64,000 nt of DNA from Taudactylus pleione (Eukaryota; Chordata; Amphibia; Anura; Myobatrachidae), in NCBI GenBank assembly GCA_031769625.1, contig JAUIMM010000121.1, positions 12,768,001 to 12,832,000 on the forward strand. The letters are read 5' to 3'. The position numbers and the translations under genes are program-made. The notes under the pieces were generated by a model, which did no database searches, was not told the DNA's origin, and worked only from the letters and a program-made list of their open reading frames with translations. Each line of letters opens with the position of its first letter. Position 1 is the first letter of the stretch. Below are positions 10,161 to 20,346 of the stretch, one piece after another.

Positions 10161-12511
10161 TGGGCCAAGCTCCTAAATGCTTTACAATATGCTGGTAGAA
10201 AATCCAGTGCCACTTGATTTGTGTTTTCCCCCCAGGCTGAAAGTTTCCAGCCAGCCCCTGCTCCTCTCCTATCCGTTGTTACACAGAAGGAACCTTGAGT
10301 GTTACGCTTGCTGCTGCTGCTGTTGCTATAAGTGGATCTTCATCCCAGAAGGGGACCAGGAAGAAGAGTACTTTTAGTAGTTCAGGAAGTTCAACCAAAC
10401 AATTGATTGTCACACAGTCCTTTGCATTGGCGAACAAGTATGACAGCAAACACCCAGCTGCACAGCGGATTACTGATGCCATGACAGCTATGCTGGTAAT
10501 AGATGTGCATTCAGCGACAGCCATTAATGCAGTGGGTTTTACCCAGTTAATGGAGGTCCTGTGTCCCCGCTACAATGTGCTTTCTAGATTCCACTTCTCT
10601 AGAATAGCAATTCCCAATCTGTACAAGGGCATTAAAAAAAACTTATTAATGCCCTCCGAATTGCCGTTGTGCCCACTGTCCACTTAGCCACAGATATGTG
10701 GACAAGTGGAACAGGGCAAACTAAAGATAACATGACTGTGACAGCCCACTGGGTAGGTGTATTGCCTCCAACAGTGCAAACAGTAGCAGCTAACAAATGC
10801 CAGCTCATTCAGAGGAAAGCTACTCTGTGTATCACCAGTTTCAGTAAGAGGCATGCCACTGACAACCTCTTAGAGAAACAGGGAAATCATTGCAAAATGG
10901 CTTACCCCACTTGATCTCTCCTCTGGATTTGTGATTTCTGACAATGCCAGCAATATTGTGTGAGCATTACATGTGGGCAAATTCGATCACATCCCATGTT
11001 TTGCTTACACAATTAATCTGGTGGTGCAACATTTTATTTAAAATGACAGGGGCATGAAGGAGATGCTCTCGGGGGAACAAAATATTTCTGGACATTTTTG
11101 ACATTCAACAACTGCATGTCGAAGATTGCAGCACCAGCAAGAACTGTTGAATTTGCCCTGCTATCAGCTGAAGCAAGAGGTAGTAACTTGGTGGATATCT
11201 ACCCTCTATATGTTTCAGCGGATGGAGGAGCAGAAAAAGGCCATCCAAGGCTACACTATGGCCTATGACATAGGGAGGGGAGCGGGAATGCACCTTAGTC
11301 AAGCGCAGTGGAGAATAATTTCCGTGTTGTCCAAACCCTTTGAACTTGCCACACGTGAAGTTAGTTCAAACACTGCCAGCTTGAGTCAGGTCATTCCCCT
11401 AATCAGACTTTTGCAAAAACAGCTGGAGAAACTGAAGGAGGAGCTGAAATGGTGTGATTCCGCTAAGTATGTGGGACTTGTAGATCAAGCCCTTCATTCG
11501 CTTCAACAGGATCCAAGGGTCGTCAATCTCTTGAAATCAGATCACTATATTTTGGCGACCATACTTGATCCTAGGGTTAAGGCATACCTTGTGTCTTTCT
11601 TTTCAACGGACATAAATCTGAAAAGATGCAAAGAGCTGGTGGTGAAAAAATTGTCAGCTTAAGCGGAACGTGACATGGCAGCATCTCCTTCATTTTCTAC
11701 AGCTGCCAGAAAAAAACAAAATTTTCCTAAGAGACACATTGCTGGTGGTGATGCAAATCAGTCAGCAAAATCTAATGACATCTGGTTGGGTCTTAAAGAA
11801 CTGCCTAAGAGTGACATGTCTACCGTGACTTTGTCTGATACGATCACCATTCAGAGAATTGTGGATGACTATTTTAGGGATGTCAGACAGTCCGTTTCAC
11901 TACTGGCAGGAAACAGAGGCAATTTTGAGTCCCTTACACAAACTGGCTTTGCTCTACTTAAGTTGCCCACCCTCCAGTGTTTACTCTGAAAGAGTTTTCA
12001 GTGCAGTCGGGAACCTTGTCAGTGATCGTCATAGGAGGTTACTTACCCAAAATGTGGAAAAGATGATGTTCATCAAAATGAATGACAAATTCCACGATGA
12101 AGACCTTTACCAGCACTTACGTACAAATAATATAGAAGCGTCTGACTCTGTAATGATGGATTCCAGCAGGGACGAATTCATATTGTGTGAAGAAGAGGAG
12201 GATGCATACACTGATGGGGATGACGATGACGACATCTAATCTAATGTATTGTAAAGCCAGTTTGTGTATGGAATCATTGCCACCAATGTCCACTGCACAT
12301 TGGCAACTTATTTTGTGGGGGGTCCAAACAAACCAATCATTTCAGCCACAAGTGGCAGTCCCTGTCGCTGAAGTGATTGGTTTGTTAAACTGTGAATGTC
12401 TTGTATCATATACTGTACACAACATAAGGGTGGGTTGGAGGGCCCAAGGATAATTCCATCTTGCACCTTTTTCCTTTCCATTATGTGCTCGTTGGGGCAT
12501 TGCTGCCTGAC

Positions 12512-13402
12512 TGTCACAAGCCATGTACAAGACCCCAGAATCAGACCCCGTTACTTACCTCTACGGGTTCTGTCCCGCTGCATTCTTTGGCTCCCATGCT
12601 GTGCAGCAGTGGCTTTCTCCTCTCTGTCAGGTCTCGCTGGTCTTGCCTCTTCATGCCGGTGCCTGCCCTCTCTCTGCAATGGCAGGGTTGGCATTCCATG
12701 TGTACTGACAGCCGCTCTCCGGGAACCATGGGCGTGCCCATCTTGGATCTGGACATGTGACACTTCTTCCGCCAATAGGATAATCTCTTCTCAATCCTCT
12801 GCCAATGGGACTCCTCCAGCCTCTATAAAAAGATATTCTGCTACACTTTCAAATTGCCAGTGCAACAAGTCCCGTAGCCTGTCTAAGTGAGCCTCCTCAC
12901 TGCACTCCCTAAGATATATATACTACGTTACAGTATATTCACCTCCTGGTCCTAACCGGTGAACTAGCCATCCTCCAATTCTCTGGAGTCCAGTCACCTC
13001 CCAGTCCTAACTGGTGAACCAGCCGTCCCCCAATGATCTGGAGTTCAGTCACCTCCCAGTCCTAACCAGTGAACCAGCCGTCCTCCAATTACCTGGAGTC
13101 CAGTCACCTCCCGGTCCTAACTGGTGAACAAGCCATCCTCCGATTATCTGGAGTCCAGTCACCTCCCGGTCCTAACCGGCGAACCAGCTGTCCTCCAATT
13201 ATCTGGAGTTTAGTTATCTACCGGTCCTAACCAGTGAACCAATCGTTCTTCTACATTCTCTCAACTATCTATTTTATCAAGTACTCTTTTCATGCATAGG
13301 AATTTCATTAAACCCAGTCTCCTTCAGAGAGCATCCAGGTCTAATGAAACAGATACACGACCCAGCCTGGGGACACAGCCTCTAAATTCTTCATCTGTGA
13401 CA
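12512..13402 (+). repeat. 5' LTR of the Gypsy element
   Basis: This 891-bp LTR begins TGTCACA and ends TGTGACA, a perfect inverted pair. CTCTATAAAAAG at about 12822-12833 is a good TATA box. Its last 450 bp contain a 55-bp tandem array and a segment repeated at 17094-17271. A minus-strand AGGTAAGT sits at 12551-12560. No convincing tRNA primer site is seen directly after the LTR. Confidence 0.85.
12945..13255 (+). repeat. 55-bp tandem repeat in the Gypsy LTR
   Basis: GTCCTAA recurs at 12949, 13004, 13059 and 13114, spaced 55 bp, with further units to about 13255. Units contain CCGGTGAACCAGCCGTCCTC and ATCTGGAGTCCAGTCACCTC. Three to four units of the same array remain in the 3' LTR remnant, where they begin the join with the RT coding region. 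Confidence 0.88.
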
Positions 13403-13417
13403 GTTTGCACTGGCCCG

Positions 13418-15345
13418 ATGGACTCGGCAAGTGGTCAAGGTTCTGGAGTGGATTCTTCTCAGGATGTTCTATCTCATCTGGAAAGACAGGAGACTTCTCA
13501 AATACAACTTATTCAATTCATTCAGGATATGTCATCTCGCTTTGATAGCATTCAGGCTTGATTATCTAACCCCGTTCCAGTAAATGCTCAAGTTGCAGCT
13601 TCCTCCTCTGTGTCATATTTCCCCTTAGCACCACCCGCTGCTCGACTCCAACTCACATCTCCAAGCAAGTTCAATGGTAATCCCAAACTATGCATGGGTT
13701 TCTTAAACCAGTACCGAGATTAATTTTGAGCTTCAACCAACCAATCTCCGGACAGCCAGGACCCGAGTAGCCTACATAATCTCTTTGCTCTCTGAGCAAG
13801 CACTCGATTGGGCATCACCCCTTTGAGAAAAATCGGATCTCCTGCTTTCTAATTACCCAGAATTTGTTTCCACCTTTCGCAGGATCTTTGATGAACCTGG
13901 GAGAACCACTTCTGCCTCAGCAGACATTCTACGCCTTCGGCAAGGCAGCAAAACTGTAGGACAGTATGTAATTTTGTTCCAGACCTTGATGTCAGAACTC
14001 AATTTGAATGAGGATGGCCTCATAGCAGCCTTTTGGAGTGGGCTCTCCGAGAGACTCAAAAACGATCCGGCTTCCCGTGACCTTCCTTCCAGACTGAATG
14101 ATTTAATTTCTCTCTGCAACAAAGTGGACCTACGACACAGAGAGAGTGCCTTGGAGAGGGGCAGATTCGACTGTGGAAGTCCACGTCCAGTTACTCGACT
14201 ACATTCACCTCCTGTGGGTGAAGAACCCATGCAGGTCAACCGCTCCTGTCTATCTGCCGAAGAACGTCAGAAAAGACAGAGACAGAATCTCTGTATGTAT
14301 TGTGGATCATCTCAACATCTAGTCAAAACTTGTCCCATCCATCTGGGAAATGCCTCCTCCTAACTTATGACAGAGAGGTTAAGTTAGGAGTTGCCATTGA
14401 CTCACTTATGAAGTCAGATTCCACCATCCAGGCTCAGTTGAAGCTTCCACAAGGTTCTAAAGTTGTCCTAGTTCTTTTGGACTCCGGAGCTGCAGAAAAT
14501 TTTGTGACTACGGACTTTGTCCATAAACATCGGATTCCCGTTGAAGCTTTACCTCGAGTGATCACTTTAACTGCCATTGATGGTAGTCGCATCACCAGTG
14601 GTACCGTCACTCATTGAACCAAGCCACTTAAACTTACCATAGGGGTGCTCCATTCTGAGGAGTTGTCCTTCCTAGTGATTCCCAAAGCCTCTCACTCTCT
14701 AGTTCTTGGATTACCCTGGCTACAGAGACATTCTCCACAAATTGACTGATCAGCAATGCAGATCATCTCCTGGAGTTCTGATTGTTTTAAAAACTGCCTT
14801 CATCAGGTAGTACCTGTTTGATCCTCTGATCTACAGCTTCCTGCAGGCCTACTCAAATTTTACTCTGAATTCCTAGACGTCTTCAGCAAACAGAACGCAG
14901 ATTTGTTACCTCCCCATCGCAAATGGGATTGTCCCATAGACCTGATCCCTGGGAAGAATCCTCCCAGAGGACAAACATATCCTCTATCTCTTCCTGAGAC
15001 TCAAGCCATGTCAGAATATATAGAGGAAAATTTAAGTAAAGGTTTAATTCGACCCTCCACGTCTCCAGCCAGGGCTGGATTTTTCTTTGTCAAAAAAAAG
15101 ATGGTGGCTTGCGCCCATGTATTGACTACCGAGGCTTCAACGACATAACCATCAAGAACTGCTATCCTCTTCCCCTCATAACTGAATTGTTTGACAAGGT
15201 CAAAGGAGCCACAGTTTTCACCAAGCTGGACTTAAGAGGGGCCTACAATTTAATCCGTATTCACCCTGGAGATGAAAGGAAACAGCCTTCAACACCAGAG
15301 ATGGGCATTACGAGTATCTCGTTATGCCCTTCGGTCTCTGTAATG
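13418..15345 (+). pseudogene. Gypsy gag-pol, 5' portion
   Basis: Gag probably starts at ATG 13418 (MDSASGQG), 15 bp after the LTR, and stops at a TGA near 13560. A capsid-like segment occurs at 13974-14180 (LIAAFWSGLSERLK), then a CCHC zinc knuckle at about 14290-14335 (CMYCGSSQHLVKTC). Protease follows at about 14470 with LLDSGAAENFV. Reverse transcriptase starts near 14930 (CPIDLIPG, then [42 protein letters not shown]). Multiple stops and frameshifts separate these blocks. The RT is cut at 15345, just after FGLCN. The residue pattern fits vertebrate Ty3/Gypsy elements. Confidence 0.88.
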
Positions 15346-15838
15346 TGACTCTGATGTGATCAAGCCCCACCCCCGGCGAAACGTACATCATCTGACTTTG
15401 AATGAGGCAGACTGTCGGAGCAGTCAGGTACCATCCTGTGAGGCACTGCGGAGGGGGATTCCCGCTGACACTGCCGTGACTGCTGAAGCTTGCGGCCTCA
15501 TCTGTTCCCATATGAGGCAAGCTATTGGAACGGCCAGGCATTATCCTGTGAAGCCGCGTGGAGGGGGATTCCCGCTGCCGTCAACTCCGAAATCTGTGCC
15601 TTCTGTGCGTATACACAGCCACATTTCAGCTATAGGGTACAGCAGCATGTCTATGGGATATCGTCATGAATTCACCATAAGCTAAGTTACGCTTTTGGTC
15701 TGATACATTAAACTGTGTATGCCTTTCCTTCACTTGTAGCACACTGCTGTTGCTGAGTCTCTGATGAGAAGCAGCCTATATATGTTTGAACTAGCTATAT
15801 TCCTCTATAATATCCCAGATATACAAGTATGGTGATGC

Positions 15839-15876
<38 letters not shown>

Positions 15877-16677
15877 CAAACACTATGCTTATGAATTGGC
15901 ACTCCTATTGCCTAGATTATTAACAATATCACAACAAAAGTATTGATTTGGTAATATACCGATCACATATTGGGTTATATAAAGAGAGTATTTTCTCTAA
16001 TCAGCTATTGAGGGATATATTTGAGACATTTAGCGTCCTATGATTGAATGGGTTACTTCTTATATGTGCAACACACAATGGGCGTTAATTAATGTGTATT
16101 TTTTGCTCAGTAATGTATCAATGGCAGGAGACTACTACCAATGAGATAGGAGACTGTTTTTCAATTAATACCTAAAAGATTGATTTGAGATAGCTACAGT
16201 CCTATGTTCAGATGGACCACATTCTTTGACATATATGGCTAATGCATTGATTTATATGTATCTTTTGCTGATTAATTGATTTATGACAGGTGATTATCAC
16301 TAATTCAATAGACAATAGATTAAGATATTATTTATTTATTTATTGTTGTCAGCTTGATCCTTGATTTTTTTTGTGTGGTGTTACATTCATCAGACACATT
16401 ATTGCTATTATGCTTGTGGTCAATTAAATCGCAGAGAGATCACTTTGTAAATAATATGATGCCAATCAGGGTATTGATTTCATATAGGTTATTTTTTCCT
16501 ATATGCATTTCCCCTTAATTGTAAAGGTTAAATATGTGTTTTATGTATGTTTGTATGTAAAGTCTATCTTCTTTTTTAGGAGCAATTTATTAAAAGCTAA
16601 TTTTTAAAATAATCATTAATCATATAAAGCAGTGCCCCCAAAAAAGAAGTCTCCTTTATCTTTATTAGTTCATAGTG
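15346..16677. mobile_element. 1.3-kb insertion in the Gypsy RT, class unknown
   Basis: GGTCTCTGTAATG (13 bp) is present on both sides (15333-15345, 16678-16690), so this is a clean insertion into the RT gene. A duplication of this length suggests target-primed insertion of a non-LTR or Penelope-like element. The left end contains CTGATGTGA, then GGCGAAACGTAC, a loose resemblance to the hammerhead-like ends of Penelope elements. The first 250 bp contain two diverged copies of a segment with GGAGGGGGATTCCCGCTG. A (TA)n run lies at 15848-15872. The remainder is AT-rich and no protein is recognisable. Confidence 0.75.
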
Positions 16678-16690
16678 GGTCTCTGTAATG

Positions 16691-16916
16691 CCCCAGCTGT
16701 TTTTCAATTCTTTGTCAATGAGACTTTCTGGGATCTTCTGTACAAGAGTGTGGTCGTCTATTTGGACGATACCTTGATTTTCTCTCAGAACCTAGAGAGT
16801 CATCAGAATCAAGTCAAAGAGGTCCTTTTGAGGTTACGCTCCAACCAACTCTTCTACAAGCTGGAGAAATGCCTTTTTGAAGTGTCAAGCATTCCATTTT
16901 TGGGGTACATCATCTA
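16691..16916 (+). pseudogene. Gypsy reverse transcriptase, continuation
   Basis: The RT resumes after the insertion with APAVFQFFVNETF, then the catalytic VVYLDDTLIFS at about 16757-16790 and HQNQVKEVLLRLRSNQLFYK, ending at FLGYII just before the 3' LTR remnant. Both catalytic aspartates of YLDD are kept. The protein lacks the thumb, RNase H and integrase. Confidence 0.88.
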
Positions 16917-17271
16917 ACCGGTGAAGCAGCTGACATCCAATTATCTGGAGTCCAGTCACCTACCGGTCCTAACCGGTGAACCAGCCATCCTCCAATTATC
17001 TGGAATCCAGTCACCTCCCGGTCCTAACCGGCGAACCAGCCGTCTTCCAATTATCTGGAGTCCAGCTATCTCCCGGTCCTAACCGGTTAACTAATCGTTC
17101 TTCCACATTCTCTCCACTATCTACATTCTCTCAACTATCTATTTTATCAAGTACTCTTTTCATGCGTAGGAATTTCATTAAACCCAGTCTCCTTCAAAGA
17201 GCATCCGGATCTAACGAAACAGATTCAAGACCCAGCAGGGGACACAGCCTCTAAATCCTTCGTCTGTGACA
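16917..17271 (+). repeat. 3' LTR remnant of the Gypsy element
   Basis: It matches the last ~450 bp of the 5' LTR: several 55-bp units, then TCTATTTTATCAAGTACTC through to CTGTGACA. Small differences from the 5' LTR indicate that the pair has been diverging since insertion. The first part of the LTR is deleted together with the 3' half of pol. Confidence 0.88.
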
Positions 17272-17631
17272 CTGACATTTTAATGTTATGGCTTATGAAT
17301 GTCCAGAAATTGTAATGGCCACAGCCAGCATCTCCTGCATGCCCCTTTCATTTTTTTTAAGGAAAATTCTGAACCAATTGCTGCTTGTTGTGTCGACCCG
17401 ATGGCACAAGTCACACAACAGTGACATTCAGACAAGGGTTCTCAGCCCTTAAGGTTGCCGCATCCTGCTCACGGCCCAAAGGCCACCTGTCGTCACTCCT
17501 CACCAGCCCTCAAGGCTGTAATGGCCGCAACTTGCCAAGAGTTCCAGGCCTCAAGGCTGTTGCAGGACTAGTCATAGCTCTGTATTCCACTACTACTCAG
17601 CCTGGAGGCTGCATCAACAATTAACTATCAA

Positions 17632-18030
17632 CTATGAATTCTTCAGCCAGGGGCTGCACCAATTATCAATTCTTCAGCCAGGGGCTGCACCAATTATCAA
17701 TTCTTCAGCCAGGGGCTGCACCAATTATCAATTCTTCAGCCAGGGGCTGCACCAATTATCAATTCTTCAGCCAGAGGCTGCAATAATTATCAATTCAGCC
17801 AGTGGCTGCACCAATTATCAATTCTTCAGCCAGGGGCTGCACCAATTATCAATTCTTCAGCCAGGGGCTGCACCAATTATCAATTCTTCAGCTAGGGGCT
17901 GCATCAATTAGCAATTCTTCAGCCAGTGTCTGCACCAACTATCAATTCTTCAGCCAGTGGCTGCACCAATTATCAAGTATCAACTCTTCTTACTTCAGTC
18001 AGTGGCTGCGCCAACTATCAACTATCAATT
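17632..18030 (+). repeat. 31-bp minisatellite in the hAT 3' region
   Basis: CTTCAGCCAG recurs at 17641, 17672 and 17703, a 31-bp period, for about 12 units. The unit is TTCTTCAGCCAGGGGCTGCA plus CCAATTATCAA. Later units diverge and some are shortened. There are no unique spacers. Confidence 0.9.
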
Positions 18031-19839
18031 CTTCAATCATCAAGGGGTACCCTAACCATCATCTTTGCACAGTCCTCAACTCTATTCATCAATCAGTTTT
18101 GAGCCAGCTAGCTGGATACAACCTTTTGGCCCTTAACTAGATGAAAAAAATCAATATTGTGAGCTGTGAGGTGGTCAAAATTGACTAGAAACGAGTGGAA
18201 ATAAATGTTATTGAGGTTAAAAATACCGTAGGAACAAAAAAGGCCTATTTTATGTGATTTTAGATGTTTTTATGATTTTTTAAGAAAAAATCCAGATCCA
18301 AAACCTAAACCGAAAAACTAAACAAAGAGGTGAGGTTTTGACAAAACCAATCCAGATCCAAAACCAGGGGAGATCCAGATCCAAAACCAAAACACGGGGG
18401 TCAGTGCACATCTCTAGTTAAAATGCACCCGGAATTACAAATAGAAATGAATACACCATCGTCTGAACACGGCAGTACTTTTTCAAAGACAGGAATACAA
18501 AATGGGAAATTACCAGAAATTGTGATTAAAATCACGGGTGTAATAAAACCAAACTCGGTGTCAAAATAGAATTTTCAAATAGACCTCCTCTTGAGTAGCT
18601 TGTCTAGCAGAAACATACACATATTTGTGGTCTGTGTTCGTTTCTGCTTTTTTTTGTACTACTTAAGTGGTTGATTTAAAAAAATAAATAAATGATATGA
18701 TGCCCCCCCACAAAGCATAACCGGTCCCGAGCTCCTGAGCCACTCCTGGTTTTAAAAATAGGGGGAAAAAATATGTGGGGTTCCCCCTATATTTAAAAGC
18801 AGCACCCAGACTCAATTCTAGCTGGGATGTAATGCCACAGCCAGGGGACCCTTTCACGGGGTCACCCCGGCCAAAGCATTAACACCCCAAGCTTGTCAGT
18901 GCAAGCGGGGATTTCAGGGGAGGTGGGGACTCCCCCAATAAAGGGGTCCCCCCTCTCCCAAGCATCCGGGCTTACTCTGAAGCCTGGGGCTCTTTCCTGC
19001 ACTCCAGGCCAGTGGGTGCAGGGCTAATAGTTGTGAAATAAGATGTAAACTTTATTTACAGTGGAACTACAGGTGCCAGCGTGCCTGTCCTTTGGCACTT
19101 GTTGAACTGCAAGTGCCAGCCGGCACCCGTACCCCCACTGTTAAAAAAAATAGTACAAACACACCGTAGATTGTACAAGCTTATTACACACCTAACACAC
19201 ACATACTTACCTACTGCCGGATGTTCACGTCCCCTTGTCCAGGTAGAATTCCCATGGTTTACCTGTGATCAGGGCAGTTTCTAGGGTCTGAGGCTCCCAG
19301 TGTGAGCAGTCAAAATGCACCCCCCCCCTTCCCTCAAGAAGCAGTAATATTGTGGGCGTGGCCTAATCTTGGGCGGTGTGGTACCACAGTAAGGGAGCGT
19401 TGACTTGAAAGACCACAGAATGTCAGCTGCTGTGACTACTGAGCCCAGGGGTGGCTAACCTGTCAGAGGCAAAGCGCTGAAAAATATATGTAGCTAACAG
19501 AAAGACAGACATCATGCGCGCGCCGAATTGGGGTGTGGCCTAGCTGTCACAAACCCACGCCGCACTTGTGTGTGCATGCCTTTGGTGTGACATTTGCAGA
19601 AGTATGACCTTGTATCACACCCGTTTTTAGAAAGGTTGGGGGTCGAGCCCAGCACATTGAAGATACAAGCCAGATCCACATACAATACACTGTAATAAGC
19701 CAGGTCCACATAAAATACACTGAAAAGGCCACTTAGGGATTACACTGCAACAAACCACTTCCACATAAAATATATTGGAAAAGCCAGAACCACAAACTAT
19801 GTTTTAAAACCACACGTGCCCCCTGTATTTATGCCCCTT

Positions 19840-20195
19840 ATGCAGTGCCCACAGTGGTAGTGCAGTGCACCCAGTAGTAGCGCCCCCCGGAGTGGTGCCC
19901 CCTATGCCATGACCCCATTAGTAGTGCCCCCTATAGTCTTGTGCCCCCTGTAGTCATGTCCACATTAGTAATGTCCCCAACAGTGATGTCCCCAGTAGTA
20001 GTGCCCAGGTGCCCCCAGTGGTAGTGTTTCCCCCAGCAGAAGTGCCCCCAGAGTAATGTCCCCAGTAGTAGTGCCCAGGTGCCCCCAGTGGTAGTGTTTC
20101 CCCCAGCAGAAGTGCCCCCAGAGTAATGTCCCCAGTAGTAGTGCCCGGGTGCCCCCAGTAGTAGTGCCTCCCCCAGCAGACATGCCCCCCCTCCA
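19840..20195. repeat. 70-bp minisatellite in the hAT MITE
   Basis: TGTCCCCAGTAGTAGTGCCC recurs at 19987, 20057 and 20127, exactly 70 bp apart, flanked by degenerate GTGCCCCCAGTAG units. The motif resembles arrays in the elements at 3784-4475 and 39700-40478. Confidence 0.88.
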
Positions 20196-20297
20196 AGTAT
20201 TGTCCCTAGTAAAAGCCGCGTGCACACACAAAAAAAACAAAACACTAATACTTACCATAAGCCCCGCTCCGGCGTCCGCTCCGCTTGGCTGCTTCTC

Positions 20298-20346
20298 TGC
20301 ACTATGGGAAAGACGTCATGAGTCATGACGTCTTTCCCATAGTGCA
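20298..20346. repeat. Perfect palindrome, 24-bp arms
   Basis: Arm 20298-20321 is exactly complementary to 20323-20346, with a single base between them. It contains GACGTCATGA and TTTCCCATAGTGCA. One half-site of this palindrome is also present near 40036-40062 in another hAT MITE. Confidence 0.9.

Larger units (their letters stand above)
7414..10260. mobile_element. hAT-type element nested in the transposase, 2.85 kb
   Basis: CTCCTCTC is duplicated at 7406-7413 and 10261-10268. The ends are CAGTGGCGGGCTGG and, on the other strand, CAGGGGCTGGCTGG, matching at 12 of 14 positions. Removing the element restores the reading frame of the host transposase across the junction. It encodes no recognisable protein and carries three smaller elements (8459-8792, 9006-9207, ~9855-10160). 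Its left 1 kb is GC-rich with G-runs and C-runs. Confidence 0.9.
6726..12239 (+). pseudogene. hAT transposase with BED zinc finger, interrupted
   Basis: The start at 6726 is the first Met of the recognisable acidic N-terminus. A BED-type finger follows at about 7060-7230: aromatic and basic residues in SHVWNHFHP, CDNC, then LLRHLQRIH. The frame is broken at 7414 by a 2.85-kb insertion and resumes in the same frame at 10269. Further on come HLATDMWTSGT (near the first catalytic Asp of hAT enzymes), a CFAYTINLVVQ segment, LDPRVKAYL, and the C-terminal dimerisation/catalytic motif PPSSVYSERVFSAVGNL followed by RRLLTQNVEKMMFIK, ending at the stop at 12237-12239. Frameshifts occur around 10660-10690, and further breaks around 10910-11125 and 11660-11990. 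An intact family member would bind the element ends and cut and paste the element; this copy cannot. Confidence 0.88.
12512..17271 (+). mobile_element. Ty3/Gypsy LTR retrotransposon, internally deleted
   Basis: CTGAC is duplicated at 12507-12511 and 17272-17276, the 5-bp size expected of Gypsy elements. The element begins TGTCACAAG and ends CTGTGACA. It has a full 5' LTR, gag with a CCHC knuckle, protease, part of the reverse transcriptase, and a 3' LTR remnant. RNase H, integrase and the first ~530 bp of the 3' LTR are missing. The join lies at about 16917, where RT coding runs straight into LTR tandem repeats. A 1.3-kb element is inserted in the RT region. Confidence 0.92.
5546..18416 (+). 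mobile_element. hAT transposon with nested insertions, 12.9 kb
   Basis: The left end is TAGGGATGAGC. The right end reads TAGAGATGTGC on the opposite strand, so 9 of 11 terminal bases match. GTTAAAAT is duplicated exactly at 5538-5545 and 18417-18424, the 8-bp target duplication expected of hAT. Between the ends are minisatellites, a broken BED-finger hAT transposase (6726-12239), a second hAT-type element inside that gene, and a Gypsy retrotransposon in the 3' part. Without these two insertions the element would be about 5.3 kb. The 297-bp element at 59121-59417 has the same termini and is a likely non-autonomous relative. Confidence 0.93.

Noticed and set aside
15351..15390. Hammerhead ribozyme at the left end of the 1.3-kb insertion
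   Set aside because: CTGATGTGA has an extra base relative to the core box, and stem I does not pair. Noted only as a loose resemblance.
17632..18030. Regular 31-bp repeats, CRISPR-like in unit length
   Set aside because: The units are contiguous with no unique spacers, lie inside a eukaryotic hAT element, and no cas gene exists. It is a minisatellite.
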